Part shown: positions 1-8,442 of the stretch, piece by piece
Numbering within the stretch: the first letter of the stretch is position 1
Layout of the letters: each line of letters starts with the position of its first letter
Assembly (NCBI GenBank): GCA_934476675.1
Contig: CAKSOE010000005.1
Coordinates: 62,001-126,000 of the forward strand
Direction: 5' to 3'
DNA: 64,000 nt
DNA from: an uncultured Clostridia bacterium
GTDB taxonomy: Bacteria; Bacillota; Clostridia; UBA1381
Translations under genes and position numbers: made by a program
Notes under the pieces: generated by a model
What the model was told of the DNA's origin: nothing
Seen by the model: the letters and a program-made list of their open reading frames with translations, nothing else
The model's database searches: none

Positions 1-386
1 CACTCTTTAAGCCGAAGAAGTTTTTCGGCGCAGCGCGCAATATAGAGGAGGGGGGCAGCCTGACGGTGCTTGCCACAGCGCTTGTGGAAACGGGCAGCCG
101 TATGGACGATGTTATTTTCGAGGAATTTAAGGGAACGGGCAACATGGAGTTAAAGCTCGACCGCAACCTGCAGGAAAAACGCATATTCCCCGCTATTGAT
201 ATTCTAAAATCCGGAACGCGCCGTGAGGAGGATCTCATGACTAACCGTGAACGTGAAGCCGCATGGGTAATGCGCCGCGAAATAAGCAGAACCGGCAGCT
301 ATGAGGTTGCAAAAATTATACATTGCCTGAAAAGTACGCAGACAAACAAGGAATTTGTCGAGGCGGTAATAAAGCTTTACAGCTAA
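1..386 (+). CDS. rho: Transcription termination factor Rho, C-terminal part (5' end outside window)
   Basis: The reading frame is open from base 3 to the TAA at 384-386 and gives the last 127 residues of Rho, the hexameric RNA-dependent ATPase helicase that ends transcription on unstructured RNA. Visible family signatures are the run FFGAARNIEEGGSLT, the ALVETGSRMDDVIFEEFKGT stretch of the ATPase core (R-loop/Q-loop side), LDRNLQEKRIFPAIDI and the SGTRREE motif near the C terminus. The match is continuous with no frameshift. A GTG at 66 is internal and is not a start. An AT-rich stretch follows the stop, with only a weak A-run/T-run hairpin as a possible terminator. Confidence 0.95.
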   Translation, partial: LFKPKKFFGAARNIEEGGSLTVLATALVETGSRMDDVIFEEFKGTGNMELKLDRNLQEKRIFPAIDILKSGTRREEDLMTNREREAAWVMRREISRTGSYEVAKIIHCLKSTQTNKEFVEAVIKLYS

Positions 387-491
387 ATCAAAAAAAATAT
401 TGTTTTTTTTCAAAAACCTATGGAATTTTATCGGAATATATAATATAATAATAGGATAGGAAAAACTATTTTATTGACGGAGGACAGAACT

Positions 492-974
492 ATGGAGGAT
501 ATTTTAAGAATTCTTGACAAGGAGCAGGGAAAAATATCACGTACTAAGATTGCGCAGATGCTCGGAAAGGATGAAAAAGAGGTTGACGAAAAGATAGCCG
601 AGCTTGAAAAGGACAATATAATAGTTGGTTACAAGACAATCGTAAACTGGGATAAAACCGACAGGGATATGGTTACGGCGCTCATTGAGCTGCGTATAAC
701 GCCTCAGCGCGGCGAGGGTTTTGACAAGGTTGCGGAGAGAATTTATAAATATCCGCAGGTGCGCTCGCTTTATCTGATGTCCGGCGCGTATGATCTTGCG
801 GTGACAATCGTCGGAAAATCCATGAAAGAGGTTGCGCTGTTTGTTGCGCAGAAGCTTGCTCCCATGGATTCGATTATTTCAACGGCAACGCACTTTGTGC
901 TGAAAAAATACAAAGAGGAAGGAATTGTATTCGAGGATGACGAAAAAGATACAAGACAGGTAATTACGCTATGA
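492..974 (+). CDS. Lrp/AsnC-family transcriptional regulator
   Basis: A 160-residue protein with an N-terminal winged helix-turn-helix (about residues 1-55, with the 'AQMLGKDEKEV' recognition region) and a C-terminal RAM/ligand-binding domain (about 65-150). This is the usual Lrp/AsnC layout and length. I start at ATG 492 because GGAGG at 479-483 sits 8 nt upstream; an upstream in-frame TTG at 474 has no ribosome site. A TATAAT at 439-444 may be the -10. The stop overlaps the next gene's start (ATGA), so the regulator is translationally coupled to an aminotransferase. Lrp-aminotransferase pairs are common in Clostridia, and local control of amino-acid metabolism is the likely role. The effector is unknown. 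Confidence 0.85.
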   Translation: MEDILRILDKEQGKISRTKIAQMLGKDEKEVDEKIAELEKDNIIVGYKTIVNWDKTDRDMVTALIELRITPQRGEGFDKVAERIYKYPQVRSLYLMSGAYDLAVTIVGKSMKEVALFVAQKLAPMDSIISTATHFVLKKYKEEGIVFEDDEKDTRQVITL

Positions 975-2149
975 TAGATTTGGATAAGATTATTTCTCCT
1001 GTTGTGGACGCAATTCCGCCCTCGGGAATAAGAAAGTTTTTTGACGTGGCAAACGAAATGGAGGACGCAATTTCACTCGGAGTCGGCGAACCGGACTTTA
1101 CCACGCCCTGGGCAATCCGCGAAGCGGGAATTTATTCGCTTGAAAAGGGTCAGACCCACTATACCGCAAATGCGGGATTGGTAGAATTAAGAGAAGAAAT
1201 ATGCAAATATACGGAGCGCAAATACGGCGTAAGCTATGACAGCCGGAAACAGGTTCTTGTAACCGTCGGCGGCAGTGAAGCGATTGATGCGCTTATACGC
1301 TGCGTTATCCATTCGGGAGATGAGGTTTTAATTCCCGAGCCGAGCTTTGTATGCTATAAGCCGCTTACGGTTATGGCAGGCGGAGTACCCGTTCCGATTG
1401 AAACAAAGGAGAAAAATAACTTCCGCCTTACACCGGAGGAGCTTAGGGAAAAAATAACGGATAAAACAAAGCTGCTCATAATGCCCTACCCGAACAATCC
1501 TACGGGCGGAGTAATGTCGCGTGCCGATTTGGAGGCGATTGCGGACGTGCTTCGCGATACGAATATACTGGTGCTTTCGGACGAAATATATTCGGAGCTG
1601 CGTTACGGCGATGAAAAGCATACCTGTTTTTCGGCGATTGACGGCATGAAAGAACGCACTGTTGTCGTGAACGGATTTTCAAAGGCATTTGCAATGACCG
1701 GCTGGCGTTTAGGTTACGCATTGGGACCCGAAAGACTTATAAAGCTTATGACAAAAGTTCACCAGTACGGAATAATGTCCTCGCCCACAACAAGCCAGTA
1801 TGCCGCTATCGAGGCGTTGCGCAGCTGCGACAGGGACGTTGAGGATATGGTGTGCGAATACAATTACCGCCGCCGCTATATAGTGGACGGGTTCAGAGCT
1901 ATGGGACTTTCGTGCTTTGAGCCGCTCGGAGCGTTTTACGTTTTCCCGTGTATAAAATCCACGGGCATGACCAGTGAGGAATTTTGTAATGCGCTTTTAC
2001 AGGAGGAACACGTTGCGGTTGTTCCCGGAAATGCGTTCGGCGAAAGCGGCGAAGGCTTTATACGCTGTTCTTATGCGTATTCGATTGAAAATATACAGAC
2101 AGCGCTCGAAAGAATAGAAAGATTTGTCAAAAAACACAGGAAAGGTTAA
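971..2149 (+). CDS. Class I/II pyridoxal-phosphate aminotransferase
   Basis: A 392-residue fold-type I aminotransferase of the aspartate/aromatic (PatA/AspC-like) group. It shows the substrate-arm motif GVGEPDFTTPW near residues 37-47, the PLP phosphate and ring contacts NNPTGG (about 175-180) and DEIY (about 204-207), and the Schiff-base lysine in NGFSKAFAMTGWRLGY (about K238). The length is normal and the frame is intact. The ATG overlaps the upstream regulator's stop by 4 bases, indicating one operon with the Lrp gene. The amino acid used cannot be read from the sequence; aspartate or an aromatic amino acid is most likely from the family. Confidence 0.88.
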   Translation: MIDLDKIISPVVDAIPPSGIRKFFDVANEMEDAISLGVGEPDFTTPWAIREAGIYSLEKGQTHYTANAGLVELREEICKYTERKYGVSYDSRKQVLVTVGGSEAIDALIRCVIHSGDEVLIPEPSFVCYKPLTVMAGGVPVPIETKEKNNFRLTPEELREKITDKTKLLIMPYPNNPTGGVMSRADLEAIADVLRDTNILVLSDEIYSELRYGDEKHTCFSAIDGMKERTVVVNGFSKAFAMTGWRLGYALGPERLIKLMTKVHQYGIMSSPTTSQYAAIEALRSCDRDVEDMVCEYNYRRRYIVDGFRAMGLSCFEPLGAFYVFPCIKSTGMTSEEFCNALLQEEHVAVVPGNAFGESGEGFIRCSYAYSIENIQTALERIERFVKKHRKG

Positions 2150-2162
2150 GGTATTGGGGATT

Positions 2163-3785
2163 ATGGCTACAAAATATATTTTCGTAACAGGCGGAGTCGT
2201 TTCCGGACTGGGCAAAGGAATTACCGCAGCATCGCTGGGCAGACTGCTTAAAGCAAGAGGCTATAAGGTGACAATGCAGAAGTTTGACCCGTATATAAAC
2301 GTTGATCCGGGAACTTTAAGCCCGTATCAGCACGGCGAGGTTTTCGTAACAGATGACGGTGCGGAAACAGACCTCGATTTAGGTCATTATGAAAGATTTA
2401 TTGATGAGAATTTAAGCATAAATTCAAACGTGACGACAGGTAAAATTTACTGGTCGGTAATCACAAAGGAGCGTCACGGAGACTATGAGGGAAGAACCGT
2501 TCAGGTTATTCCGCATATCACGAACGAAATCAAGGACAGAGTTTACAGAGTGGCAAGAACACAGGAAACCGACATCGTTATTACCGAAATCGGCGGTACT
2601 GTCGGCGATATTGAGTCCACGCCTTTTTTGGAAGCAATCAGACAGGTTGCGACAGAGGTTGGCAGAGAAAACTGCATTTATGTACATCTTACGCTTGTGC
2701 CGTATATAAGCACCTCCGGCGAGCAGAAAACAAAGCCTACGCAGCATTCGGTAAAGGAGCTTTTAAGCTTGGGTATTCAGCCGGACGTTATAGTTTTGCG
2801 TACGGAAAAGCCGCTTGAGGAAGGTTTGGCGGATAAGATTGCGCTGTTCTGTAATGTTTCGGGAGAAAGCGTTATACAGAATCTCGATATGGACACGCTC
2901 TATGGAGTTCCGCTTGCGCTTGAAAAAGAAGGCCTTGCAAAGGTTGTGTGCAAAAAGCTTTGTCTGGAGGACAGAACTCCCGATATGGAGGACTGGATAA
3001 AGATGGTTGCGGTTGCAAAGGATTTATTAAAAGGCGGCAAGGACGAAGTGACTATTTCGTTAGTGGGAAAATATGTATCGCTGCATGACGCTTATATCAG
3101 TATAGTTGAATCGTTAAAGCACGGCGGAATAGAAAATTACGCAAACGTAAATATTAATTGGGTTGACAGCGAGGAAGTCACCGACGAAACTGCGGACAAG
3201 CTTTTGAGCGGAAGTGACGGAATACTTGTTCCGGGTGGATTTGGCGACAGAGGTATCGAAGGTAAAATCATTGCCGCAAAATATGCGAGAGAAAATAATA
3301 TTCCGTATTTCGGAATTTGCTTAGGTATGCAGATTGCTGTTATTGAATATGCAAGAAATGTGCTGGGTTATGCGGACGCAAATTCATCGGAGCTTAATCC
3401 CGCAACGACTCATCCCGTTATCGACCTTATGCCGGAGCAGAAAGACGTTGAAGATTTGGGCGGAACGATGCGTCTTGGACTTTATCCCTGTAAGATTACG
3501 CCCGATACGCTTGCACAGAAAATTTATAACAGTGATTTGATATATGAAAGACACAGACACAGATACGAGTTCAACAATTTTTACAGAACAGAAATGCTTG
3601 AACACGGACTTGTAATCTGCGGTCAGTCGCCGGACGATAAGCTTGTGGAAATGGTTGAAATCCCAACGCACCCGTTCTATATCGGAGTGCAGTTCCATCC
3701 GGAATTTAAGTCCAGACCAAACCATGCGCATCCGCTGTTCTCAAGCTTTATCAAGGCGGCATTGGAGAACAAAAAGGGAGTATAA
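2163..3785 (+). CDS. pyrG: CTP synthase
   Basis: A 540-residue enzyme that aminates UTP to CTP with glutamine and ATP. The N-terminal synthetase domain (about 1-265) begins with the P-loop-like KYIFVTGGVVSGLGKGI and has the EIGGTVGDIE metal/nucleotide motif. The C-terminal class I glutamine amidotransferase domain (about 300-540) carries the catalytic cysteine in YFGICLGMQ and the His/Glu pair in GVQFHPEF. The ATG at 2163 is preferred: the protein then starts as the family does (MATKYIFVTGG), and GGGG at 2156-2159 lies just upstream. An in-frame ATG at 2124 lies inside the aminotransferase gene. The gap to that gene is only 13 nt, so co-transcription is likely. Confidence 0.97.
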   Translation: MATKYIFVTGGVVSGLGKGITAASLGRLLKARGYKVTMQKFDPYINVDPGTLSPYQHGEVFVTDDGAETDLDLGHYERFIDENLSINSNVTTGKIYWSVITKERHGDYEGRTVQVIPHITNEIKDRVYRVARTQETDIVITEIGGTVGDIESTPFLEAIRQVATEVGRENCIYVHLTLVPYISTSGEQKTKPTQHSVKELLSLGIQPDVIVLRTEKPLEEGLADKIALFCNVSGESVIQNLDMDTLYGVPLALEKEGLAKVVCKKLCLEDRTPDMEDWIKMVAVAKDLLKGGKDEVTISLVGKYVSLHDAYISIVESLKHGGIENYANVNINWVDSEEVTDETADKLLSGSDGILVPGGFGDRGIEGKIIAAKYARENNIPYFGICLGMQIAVIEYARNVLGYADANSSELNPATTHPVIDLMPEQKDVEDLGGTMRLGLYPCKITPDTLAQKIYNSDLIYERHRHRYEFNNFYRTEMLEHGLVICGQSPDDKLVEMVEIPTHPFYIGVQFHPEFKSRPNHAHPLFSSFIKAALENKKGV

Positions 3786-3806
3786 AAAAGTCCGAACCGA
3801 ATGAGC

Positions 3807-3856
3807 CGCCCTCCAAAAGTCAGATTAAAAATCCAACTTTTGGAGGGCGTTTTTTT
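3807..3856 (+). terminator. Rho-independent terminator of pyrG
   Basis: Perfect 13-bp stem (3807-3819 with 3837-3849), 17-nt loop, followed directly by seven T. It begins 21 nt after the pyrG stop. The arm sequence (GCCCTCCAAAAG) resembles the hairpin at 42697-42740. Confidence 0.93.
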
Positions 3857-3905
3857 ATACGCAAAACAGAGAATATAAATTTAAAAGATTAGGTATTTTG
3901 ACTGC

Positions 3906-3946
3906 ATAAAAAACAGCGCAGTAGCTGTAAAAACTACTGCGCTGTT
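3906..3946 (-). terminator. Rho-independent terminator of the ilv operon
   Basis: Perfect 13-bp stem (3912-3924 with 3934-3946) with a 9-nt loop. Read on the minus strand it is followed by a T run and lies just beyond the ilvC stop at 3991. Together with the pyrG terminator it separates two convergent operons. Confidence 0.9.
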
Positions 3947-3990
3947 AAAAAGTCTGACTTTTGGGGTCACATTAAAGTGAATTTTTTTAA

Positions 3991-5013
3991 TTAGTCGTTA
4001 TATTCCTTATTCCATGAATAGAACTTTCTGATTTCAGCGCCGACCTGTTCAAGCTGATGCTCTGCACCCTTTGCTCTGCAAGCATTGAAGTGTGCTCTGC
4101 CGTTCTTGTTTTCCGCAATCCACTTAGAAGCGAATGTTCCGTCCTGGATTTCGTCCAGAACCTTCTTCATTTCTTTCTTTGTTTCATCGGTGATAAGTCT
4201 CTTTCCTGTTTCGTAATCGCCGAATTCAGCTGTATCCGAAATCGAATATCTCATTCTTGAGAATCCGCCCTGGTAGATAAGGTCAACGATAAGCTTCATC
4301 TCATGTATACACTCAAAATAAGCGTTTCTGGGGTCATAGCCTGCATTTACAAGCGTTTCAAAGCCTGCTGTCATCAATGCCGTTACGCCGCCGCACAGAA
4401 CAGCCTGTTCACCAAAGAGGTCTGTTTCTGTTTCGCACTGGAATGTTGTTTCCAGAATTGCAGCTCTTGCGCCGCCGATGCCTGCGCCGTATGCCAATGC
4501 AAGGTCAAGAGCTTTGCCCGAAGCGTCCTGCTCGATTGCAACCAGACACGGAACACCCTTGCCGTCAAGATACTCCGAACGTACCGTATGACCGGGGCCT
4601 TTGGGTGCGATCATTGCAACGTCTACGTCAGCGGGAGGAACTATCTGTTTAAAGTGAATGTTAAAGCCGTGTGCAAACATCAGCATATTTCCCTCTTCGA
4701 GGTTGGGAGCAATGCTTTCCTTGTATATGTCAGCCATAACCTCATCGGGAGTAAGCATCATGATGATGTCGCCCTTCTTGGCAGCTTCAGCCGGAGTGTA
4801 TACGGGGATACCGTAATCCTCAGCCATCTTTACACGTCTTGAACCCTCTCTCAGTCCGACAATAACGTCAACGCCGCTGTCCTTTAAGTTCATAGCGTGA
4901 GCGTGACCCTGTGAACCGAAGCCGATGACAGCAACTGTTTTACCCTGCAATAACTGCAAGTTGCAGTCGCTCTCATAGAATACCTTTGCTACATGATCCA
5001 ATTTCTTTGCCAT
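3991..5013 (-). CDS. ilvC: Ketol-acid reductoisomerase (class I)
   Basis: A 340-residue NADP-dependent enzyme that converts acetolactate or acetohydroxybutyrate to the dihydroxy acid in valine/isoleucine synthesis. The N-terminal Rossmann domain has the GFGSQGHAHAMNL nucleotide-binding loop (about 30-42). The C-terminal all-helical knotted domain has the metal-binding CETETDLFGEQAVLCGG segment. The length fits the short class I form. The start has AGAGGT a few bases upstream. It is the last gene of ilvB-ilvN-ilvC, 28 nt after ilvN, and is closed by the terminator at 3906-3946. No ilvD or leu genes are present here, so the pathway must be completed elsewhere. Confidence 0.97.
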   Translation of the reverse strand: MAKKLDHVAKVFYESDCNLQLLQGKTVAVIGFGSQGHAHAMNLKDSGVDVIVGLREGSRRVKMAEDYGIPVYTPAEAAKKGDIIMMLTPDEVMADIYKESIAPNLEEGNMLMFAHGFNIHFKQIVPPADVDVAMIAPKGPGHTVRSEYLDGKGVPCLVAIEQDASGKALDLALAYGAGIGGARAAILETTFQCETETDLFGEQAVLCGGVTALMTAGFETLVNAGYDPRNAYFECIHEMKLIVDLIYQGGFSRMRYSISDTAEFGDYETGKRLITDETKKEMKKVLDEIQDGTFASKWIAENKNGRAHFNACRAKGAEHQLEQVGAEIRKFYSWNKEYND

Positions 5014-5041
5014 TTTGATTACCTCTTTCTTTATTTAAAAA

Positions 5042-5542
5042 TTATTTATCAATTTTTAACGTGTTTGAACCTCTTTCGAGGGCGGTCATGCCGGTACGCG
5101 CGATTTCCTCAACGCCGTACTGCGATACCATATCAATGAACGCATTCAGCTTCTGATCGCTGCCCGTAAGCTCTGCGGTCAGTGTCGTGGGCGAAATATC
5201 AACGATATTCGCTCTGAAAACGTTCGTGATTTCAATTACCTCGCTCCTTGTTTTGGGCGAGCTTTTTATTTTTACGAGAACAAGTCCTCTTTTTACGCTG
5301 TCGCTTGATTTTAAGGTTTTGATTTTTATAACCTCAATAATCTTGGAAAGCTGCTTTGAAACCTGCTCCACAAGCTGTTCATCGCCCTGTACCTCGATGG
5401 TAATTCGGGATACAAGCTCATCGGAGGTCGGCCCTACCGACAGCGAATGAATGTTAAAGCTTCTGCGGGAGAATAATCCGACTACTCTTGAAAGTACGCC
5501 GGGGTGGTTTTCAACCAATACGGATAAAGTATATTTTTCCAT
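5042..5542 (-). CDS. ilvN: Acetolactate synthase small (regulatory) subunit
   Basis: A 166-residue regulatory subunit of acetohydroxyacid synthase. The N-terminal ACT domain (about 1-75) starts with the typical YTLSVLVENHPGVLSRVVGLF and FNIHSLSVG segments, which bind valine for feedback inhibition. The C-terminal ACT-like half (about 85-160) is complete. Its ATG abuts the ilvB stop with no intervening base, so the two subunits are translationally coupled. ilvC follows after 28 nt. It could equally be called ilvH. Confidence 0.96.
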   Translation of the reverse strand: MEKYTLSVLVENHPGVLSRVVGLFSRRSFNIHSLSVGPTSDELVSRITIEVQGDEQLVEQVSKQLSKIIEVIKIKTLKSSDSVKRGLVLVKIKSSPKTRSEVIEITNVFRANIVDISPTTLTAELTGSDQKLNAFIDMVSQYGVEEIARTGMTALERGSNTLKIDK

Positions 5543-7216
5543 TTATTTATCCTCCTTTTCGGGCAGTACGTCTGCATTCAGTGCGTCACCCGTAGGTTCA
5601 TACGGGCTGACCGATACCACCAAAAGGTACGATTTGTCGTCAGCCATCATTTCGTCTATCGCCGCGGCGATATTGCTGTTTTCGCTGATGTAACCGTTCT
5701 TTATTCCGTACGCATCGGCAAGCTTGTTAAAATCGGGGCTCCCCTCAATGCTTACGGACTGATAATTTGATTTATACAGCAGATACTGATGTTCGTGAAC
5801 CATACCCAGACGGTCGTTTTTAAATACAACCATCTTTACCGGAATATTGTGCTGGCACATAGTTCCCAGCTCCGGCAAATCCATCTGGAAGCTTCCGTCA
5901 CCCATTACCGCGATAACGGGAACATCTTTCTGAGCCGCCGACGCGCCGATTGCGGCAGGCAGTCCGTAGCCCATCGTTCCGAATCCGCCCGAAGTGATAA
6001 ACGAACGCGGATTTTTAAAGGTGAAGTAGTTTGAAACCCATATCTGATTCTGTCCTACCTCTGTCGAAAGATAAACATCGGAGTTTGTCTTTTCCGACAG
6101 AACTTTAAGGAAATACTTCGGATTTACATATCCGTTGTCTGCGCTGTCAATCTTCTGAGCATATTTTTTGTTAAGCTCTTTCATTTCTCCGTCCCATGAC
6201 GGTGTTGTTTTAAAGTCGCCCACAAGCGGCAAAAGCTGCGTTAAAACGTCTTTAATATCACCCACAACCGGAATAAGCGGCTGTGTGTTTTTGCCGATTT
6301 CGGCAGGGTCAATATCTATATGCACAAGCTTTTTGACCTCTTTAAGTCCCTTGATATGAGCTGTGCTTCTGTCGCCGAGCCTTGTACCCAGACCCAGTAT
6401 GAAATCACTGCGGTTTAAAGCATTATTCGCCTTTTTCTGACCGTGCGAACCAATCATGCCCATATATTTTTCACTGTCCGTCGGAACAGCGCCTATTCCC
6501 ATCATAGTGGTGACAACGGGAATACCTGTTTTTTCGGTAAGCTCCCTAAGCTCGTCCACCGCGTCCGAAAGAACAACTCCGCCGCCGGCAAGAATAATCG
6601 GCTTCTGGGATTTGTGCATTGCTTCGGCAACCTTTTTAATCTGCGCCTCGTTAGCTTTGTCCAAAAGGCGGTAGCCTCTGATGTTAAGCTCCTCTTCTTC
6701 GTCGGGATAGTCAAATTCACGCTTTAACAAATCCATCGGAAAATCAATCAGCACAGGTCCCGGTCTGCCTGTATTTGCAATGTAAAACGCTTCGTTCAGA
6801 ACACGTCTTATTTCAAGTCCGTTTCTGATAAGGCAGCTGTGCTTTACAAAAGGAAGCGTTGCCCCCGTGATGTCGACCTCCTGGAATGCGTCCTTGCCGA
6901 TAAGCGGCGACGATACCTGACCCGTCAGCACAACCATAGGCACACTGTCCATAAATGCGGTAGCAATGCCTGTTATAAGGTTTGTTGCGCCCGGACCGGA
7001 GGTGGCGGTACAAACTCCCGCACGCTTCGTCACCCGCGCATAACCCGACGCCATATGCGCCGCGCCCTGCTCGTTTCTGGTAAGCACGTGCTTTATCGAG
7101 GAGAACGAAAGCCTGTCGATTATAGGACAGTTGGCTGCGCCCGGATACCCGAACACAATTTTCACACCGTTTCGCTCCAAGGTTCTTACAACCATTTCAG
7201 CACCGGTAATTTTCAA
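5543..7216 (-). CDS. ilvB: Acetolactate synthase large (catalytic) subunit
   Basis: A 557-residue thiamine-diphosphate enzyme that condenses pyruvate with pyruvate or 2-oxobutyrate, the first common step to valine, leucine and isoleucine. It shows the N-terminal TPP Pyr domain with the catalytic-glutamate region GYPGAANCPII, the central FAD/Rossmann-like domain (about 190-330), and the C-terminal TPP domain. The last carries the GDGSF-N metal-diphosphate motif ending at KNDRLGMVHEHQY. The start is TTG at 7216, with GGAGGA six nucleotides upstream; no ATG fits better. It is first in ilvB-ilvN-ilvC. Confidence 0.96.
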   Translation of the reverse strand: MKITGAEMVVRTLERNGVKIVFGYPGAANCPIIDRLSFSSIKHVLTRNEQGAAHMASGYARVTKRAGVCTATSGPGATNLITGIATAFMDSVPMVVLTGQVSSPLIGKDAFQEVDITGATLPFVKHSCLIRNGLEIRRVLNEAFYIANTGRPGPVLIDFPMDLLKREFDYPDEEEELNIRGYRLLDKANEAQIKKVAEAMHKSQKPIILAGGGVVLSDAVDELRELTEKTGIPVVTTMMGIGAVPTDSEKYMGMIGSHGQKKANNALNRSDFILGLGTRLGDRSTAHIKGLKEVKKLVHIDIDPAEIGKNTQPLIPVVGDIKDVLTQLLPLVGDFKTTPSWDGEMKELNKKYAQKIDSADNGYVNPKYFLKVLSEKTNSDVYLSTEVGQNQIWVSNYFTFKNPRSFITSGGFGTMGYGLPAAIGASAAQKDVPVIAVMGDGSFQMDLPELGTMCQHNIPVKMVVFKNDRLGMVHEHQYLLYKSNYQSVSIEGSPDFNKLADAYGIKNGYISENSNIAAAIDEMMADDKSYLLVVSVSPYEPTGDALNADVLPEKEDK

Positions 7217-7368
7217 GAAAATTCCTCCTTTTTATTTTTGTTTTTTGCGTATGCACTGTTTGGCATACCGCATACCATCTGTTTTTGGAAGATGGCGGTG
7301 AAAGCGTGTTGTATTATTACGCTCCTTTTCCGCTCTTGTGTGAGAGGAAATTCTTCTTATACTATTTT

Positions 7369-7397
7369 ATTTTATCAGCCTTGTTAGCGATTGTCAA
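7369..7397 (-). promoter_or_regulatory. Sigma-A promoter of the ilvBNC operon
   Basis: On the minus strand TTGACA (7397-7392), 17-nt spacer, TAAAAT (7374-7369). The leader to the ilvB start is about 145 nt and holds a small hairpin around 7243-7267. I see no T-box motif and no branched-chain-rich leader peptide. Confidence 0.85.
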
Positions 7398-7500
7398 CTT
7401 TTTTTTTGTATATTGTTAGAGTTTGATATTTATAGCGTCGTTAATAATTTTTTTTTGTATATTTTCATACGCTTTAACCGTTCTTATTTGCAAAATGGTA

Positions 7501-7529
7501 TTGGCAAAATGCTCTGATAGGGATATAAT
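7501..7529 (+). promoter_or_regulatory. Sigma-A promoter facing away from ilv, with no coding gene downstream
   Basis: TTGGCA (7501-7506), exact 17-nt spacer and a consensus TATAAT (7524-7529) on the plus strand. Only about 100 nt separate it from the convergent thiD gene, so it cannot drive a protein gene of normal size. Confidence 0.6.
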
Positions 7530-7535
7530 GATAAT

Positions 7536-7625
7536 AGAAAAGGCAGAATTCAAACAGTTATGCCTTAAACAAACTATTTTTTACAATAGCCGTCCATTGG
7601 CATGTGGGGCGGCTATTGTACTTTT
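7536..7625 (+). ncRNA. Candidate small RNA
   Basis: Downstream of the promoter at 7501-7529 are two hairpins. One is a short stem (AAGGCA with TGCCTT, about 7540-7566). The other is a strong 10-bp stem (7583-7592 with 7610-7619) followed by ACTTTTATT, which could act as a weak terminator. An 82-codon frame spans the region but has no ribosome site, and the promoter sits inside it. The predicted transcript is about 90 nt. It may also be a 3' structure protecting the convergent thiD transcript. No known small RNA family is recognised. Confidence 0.4.
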
Positions 7626-7635
7626 ATTGAACAAA

Positions 7636-8427
7636 TTATCCAATTGTATTATAATTGTAAACATGATTTAACGGGCCGGAGCCTTTGCCCAGATCAAGCA
7701 TGGCGGCAAGCGCACCCGTTAAGTATTCTTTGGCATTCTTTATGCTTTCGTCAAGGCTTTTTCCGTCAGCAAGGCTGCAGGCTATTGCAGAGGAAAGCGT
7801 ACAGCCCGTTCCGTGCGTGTTCGGATTGTTTATTCTTTCCGATTTGTACCAGTTAACGGTTTCGTTAAAATAGAGCAAATCTGTTGCGTCGTTTACCAGA
7901 TGTCCGCCTTTCACCAGTATTGCGCCGCTGTATTTCTTTGAAATCAGCCTTGCTGCCGAAATCATGTCCTGCTCATTCGTTATTTTAATTCCGCTTAAAA
8001 CCTCGGCTTCGGGTATATTCGGCGTGATAACCTCCGCCATCGGCAGCAAAATATCGGTCAGTGCGGTCTGCGCCTCCTCCGAAATCAAACGGCAGCCGCT
8101 TGTCGAAACCATAACCGGATCGACAACGATTTTCTGTGCCTTATATTCGCTCAGTTTTTCGGCAATTACTTTTATAATCTCGCTGTTCGATACCATACCT
8201 ATCTTCACGCTGTCGGGGAAAATATCGGTAAAAACCGCGTCAAGCTGCTGCCCGACAAATTCGGGCGATGCCTCCGATATACCGAACACTCCTGTTGTGT
8301 TCTGCGCCGTGAGCGCGGTAATCACGCTCATGGCGTACATTCTGTGCGCCGTTATTGTTTTTATGTCGGCTTGTATTCCCGCGCCGCCGCTTGAATCCGA
8401 ACCGGCGATTGTCAGTACCTTTTTCAT
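7636..8427 (-). CDS. thiD: Hydroxymethylpyrimidine/phosphomethylpyrimidine kinase
   Basis: A 263-residue ribokinase-fold enzyme that phosphorylates hydroxymethylpyrimidine (HMP) twice to HMP-PP for thiamine synthesis. It has the N-terminal signature TIAGSDSSGGAGIQADIKT, the VVDPVMVSTSG segment and the C-terminal anion-hole/catalytic motif NTHGTGCTLSSAIA. Length is normal. It is the last gene of the TPP-riboswitch operon cytX-thiM-thiE-HAD-thiD, 15 nt after the HAD gene. With CytX it allows use of imported HMP; no thiC is in the window. Confidence 0.95.
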   Translation of the reverse strand: MKKVLTIAGSDSSGGAGIQADIKTITAHRMYAMSVITALTAQNTTGVFGISEASPEFVGQQLDAVFTDIFPDSVKIGMVSNSEIIKVIAEKLSEYKAQKIVVDPVMVSTSGCRLISEEAQTALTDILLPMAEVITPNIPEAEVLSGIKITNEQDMISAARLISKKYSGAILVKGGHLVNDATDLLYFNETVNWYKSERINNPNTHGTGCTLSSAIACSLADGKSLDESIKNAKEYLTGALAAMLDLGKGSGPLNHVYNYNTIG

Positions 8428-8442
8428 GGCTATACATTCCTT

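Noticed and set aside
4303..4842. 179-codon plus-strand frame opposite ilvC
   Set aside because: Shadow of ilvC: cysteine-rich, no start signal, and the minus-strand product is a certain enzyme.
7217..7368. T-box or leader-peptide attenuator before ilvB
   Set aside because: No T-box consensus, no run of Leu/Val/Ile codons and no leader terminator; only small hairpins.
7423..7671. 82-codon plus-strand frame between ilv and thi operons
   Set aside because: No ribosome site, the promoter lies inside it, and the sequence folds into hairpins; it does not look coding.
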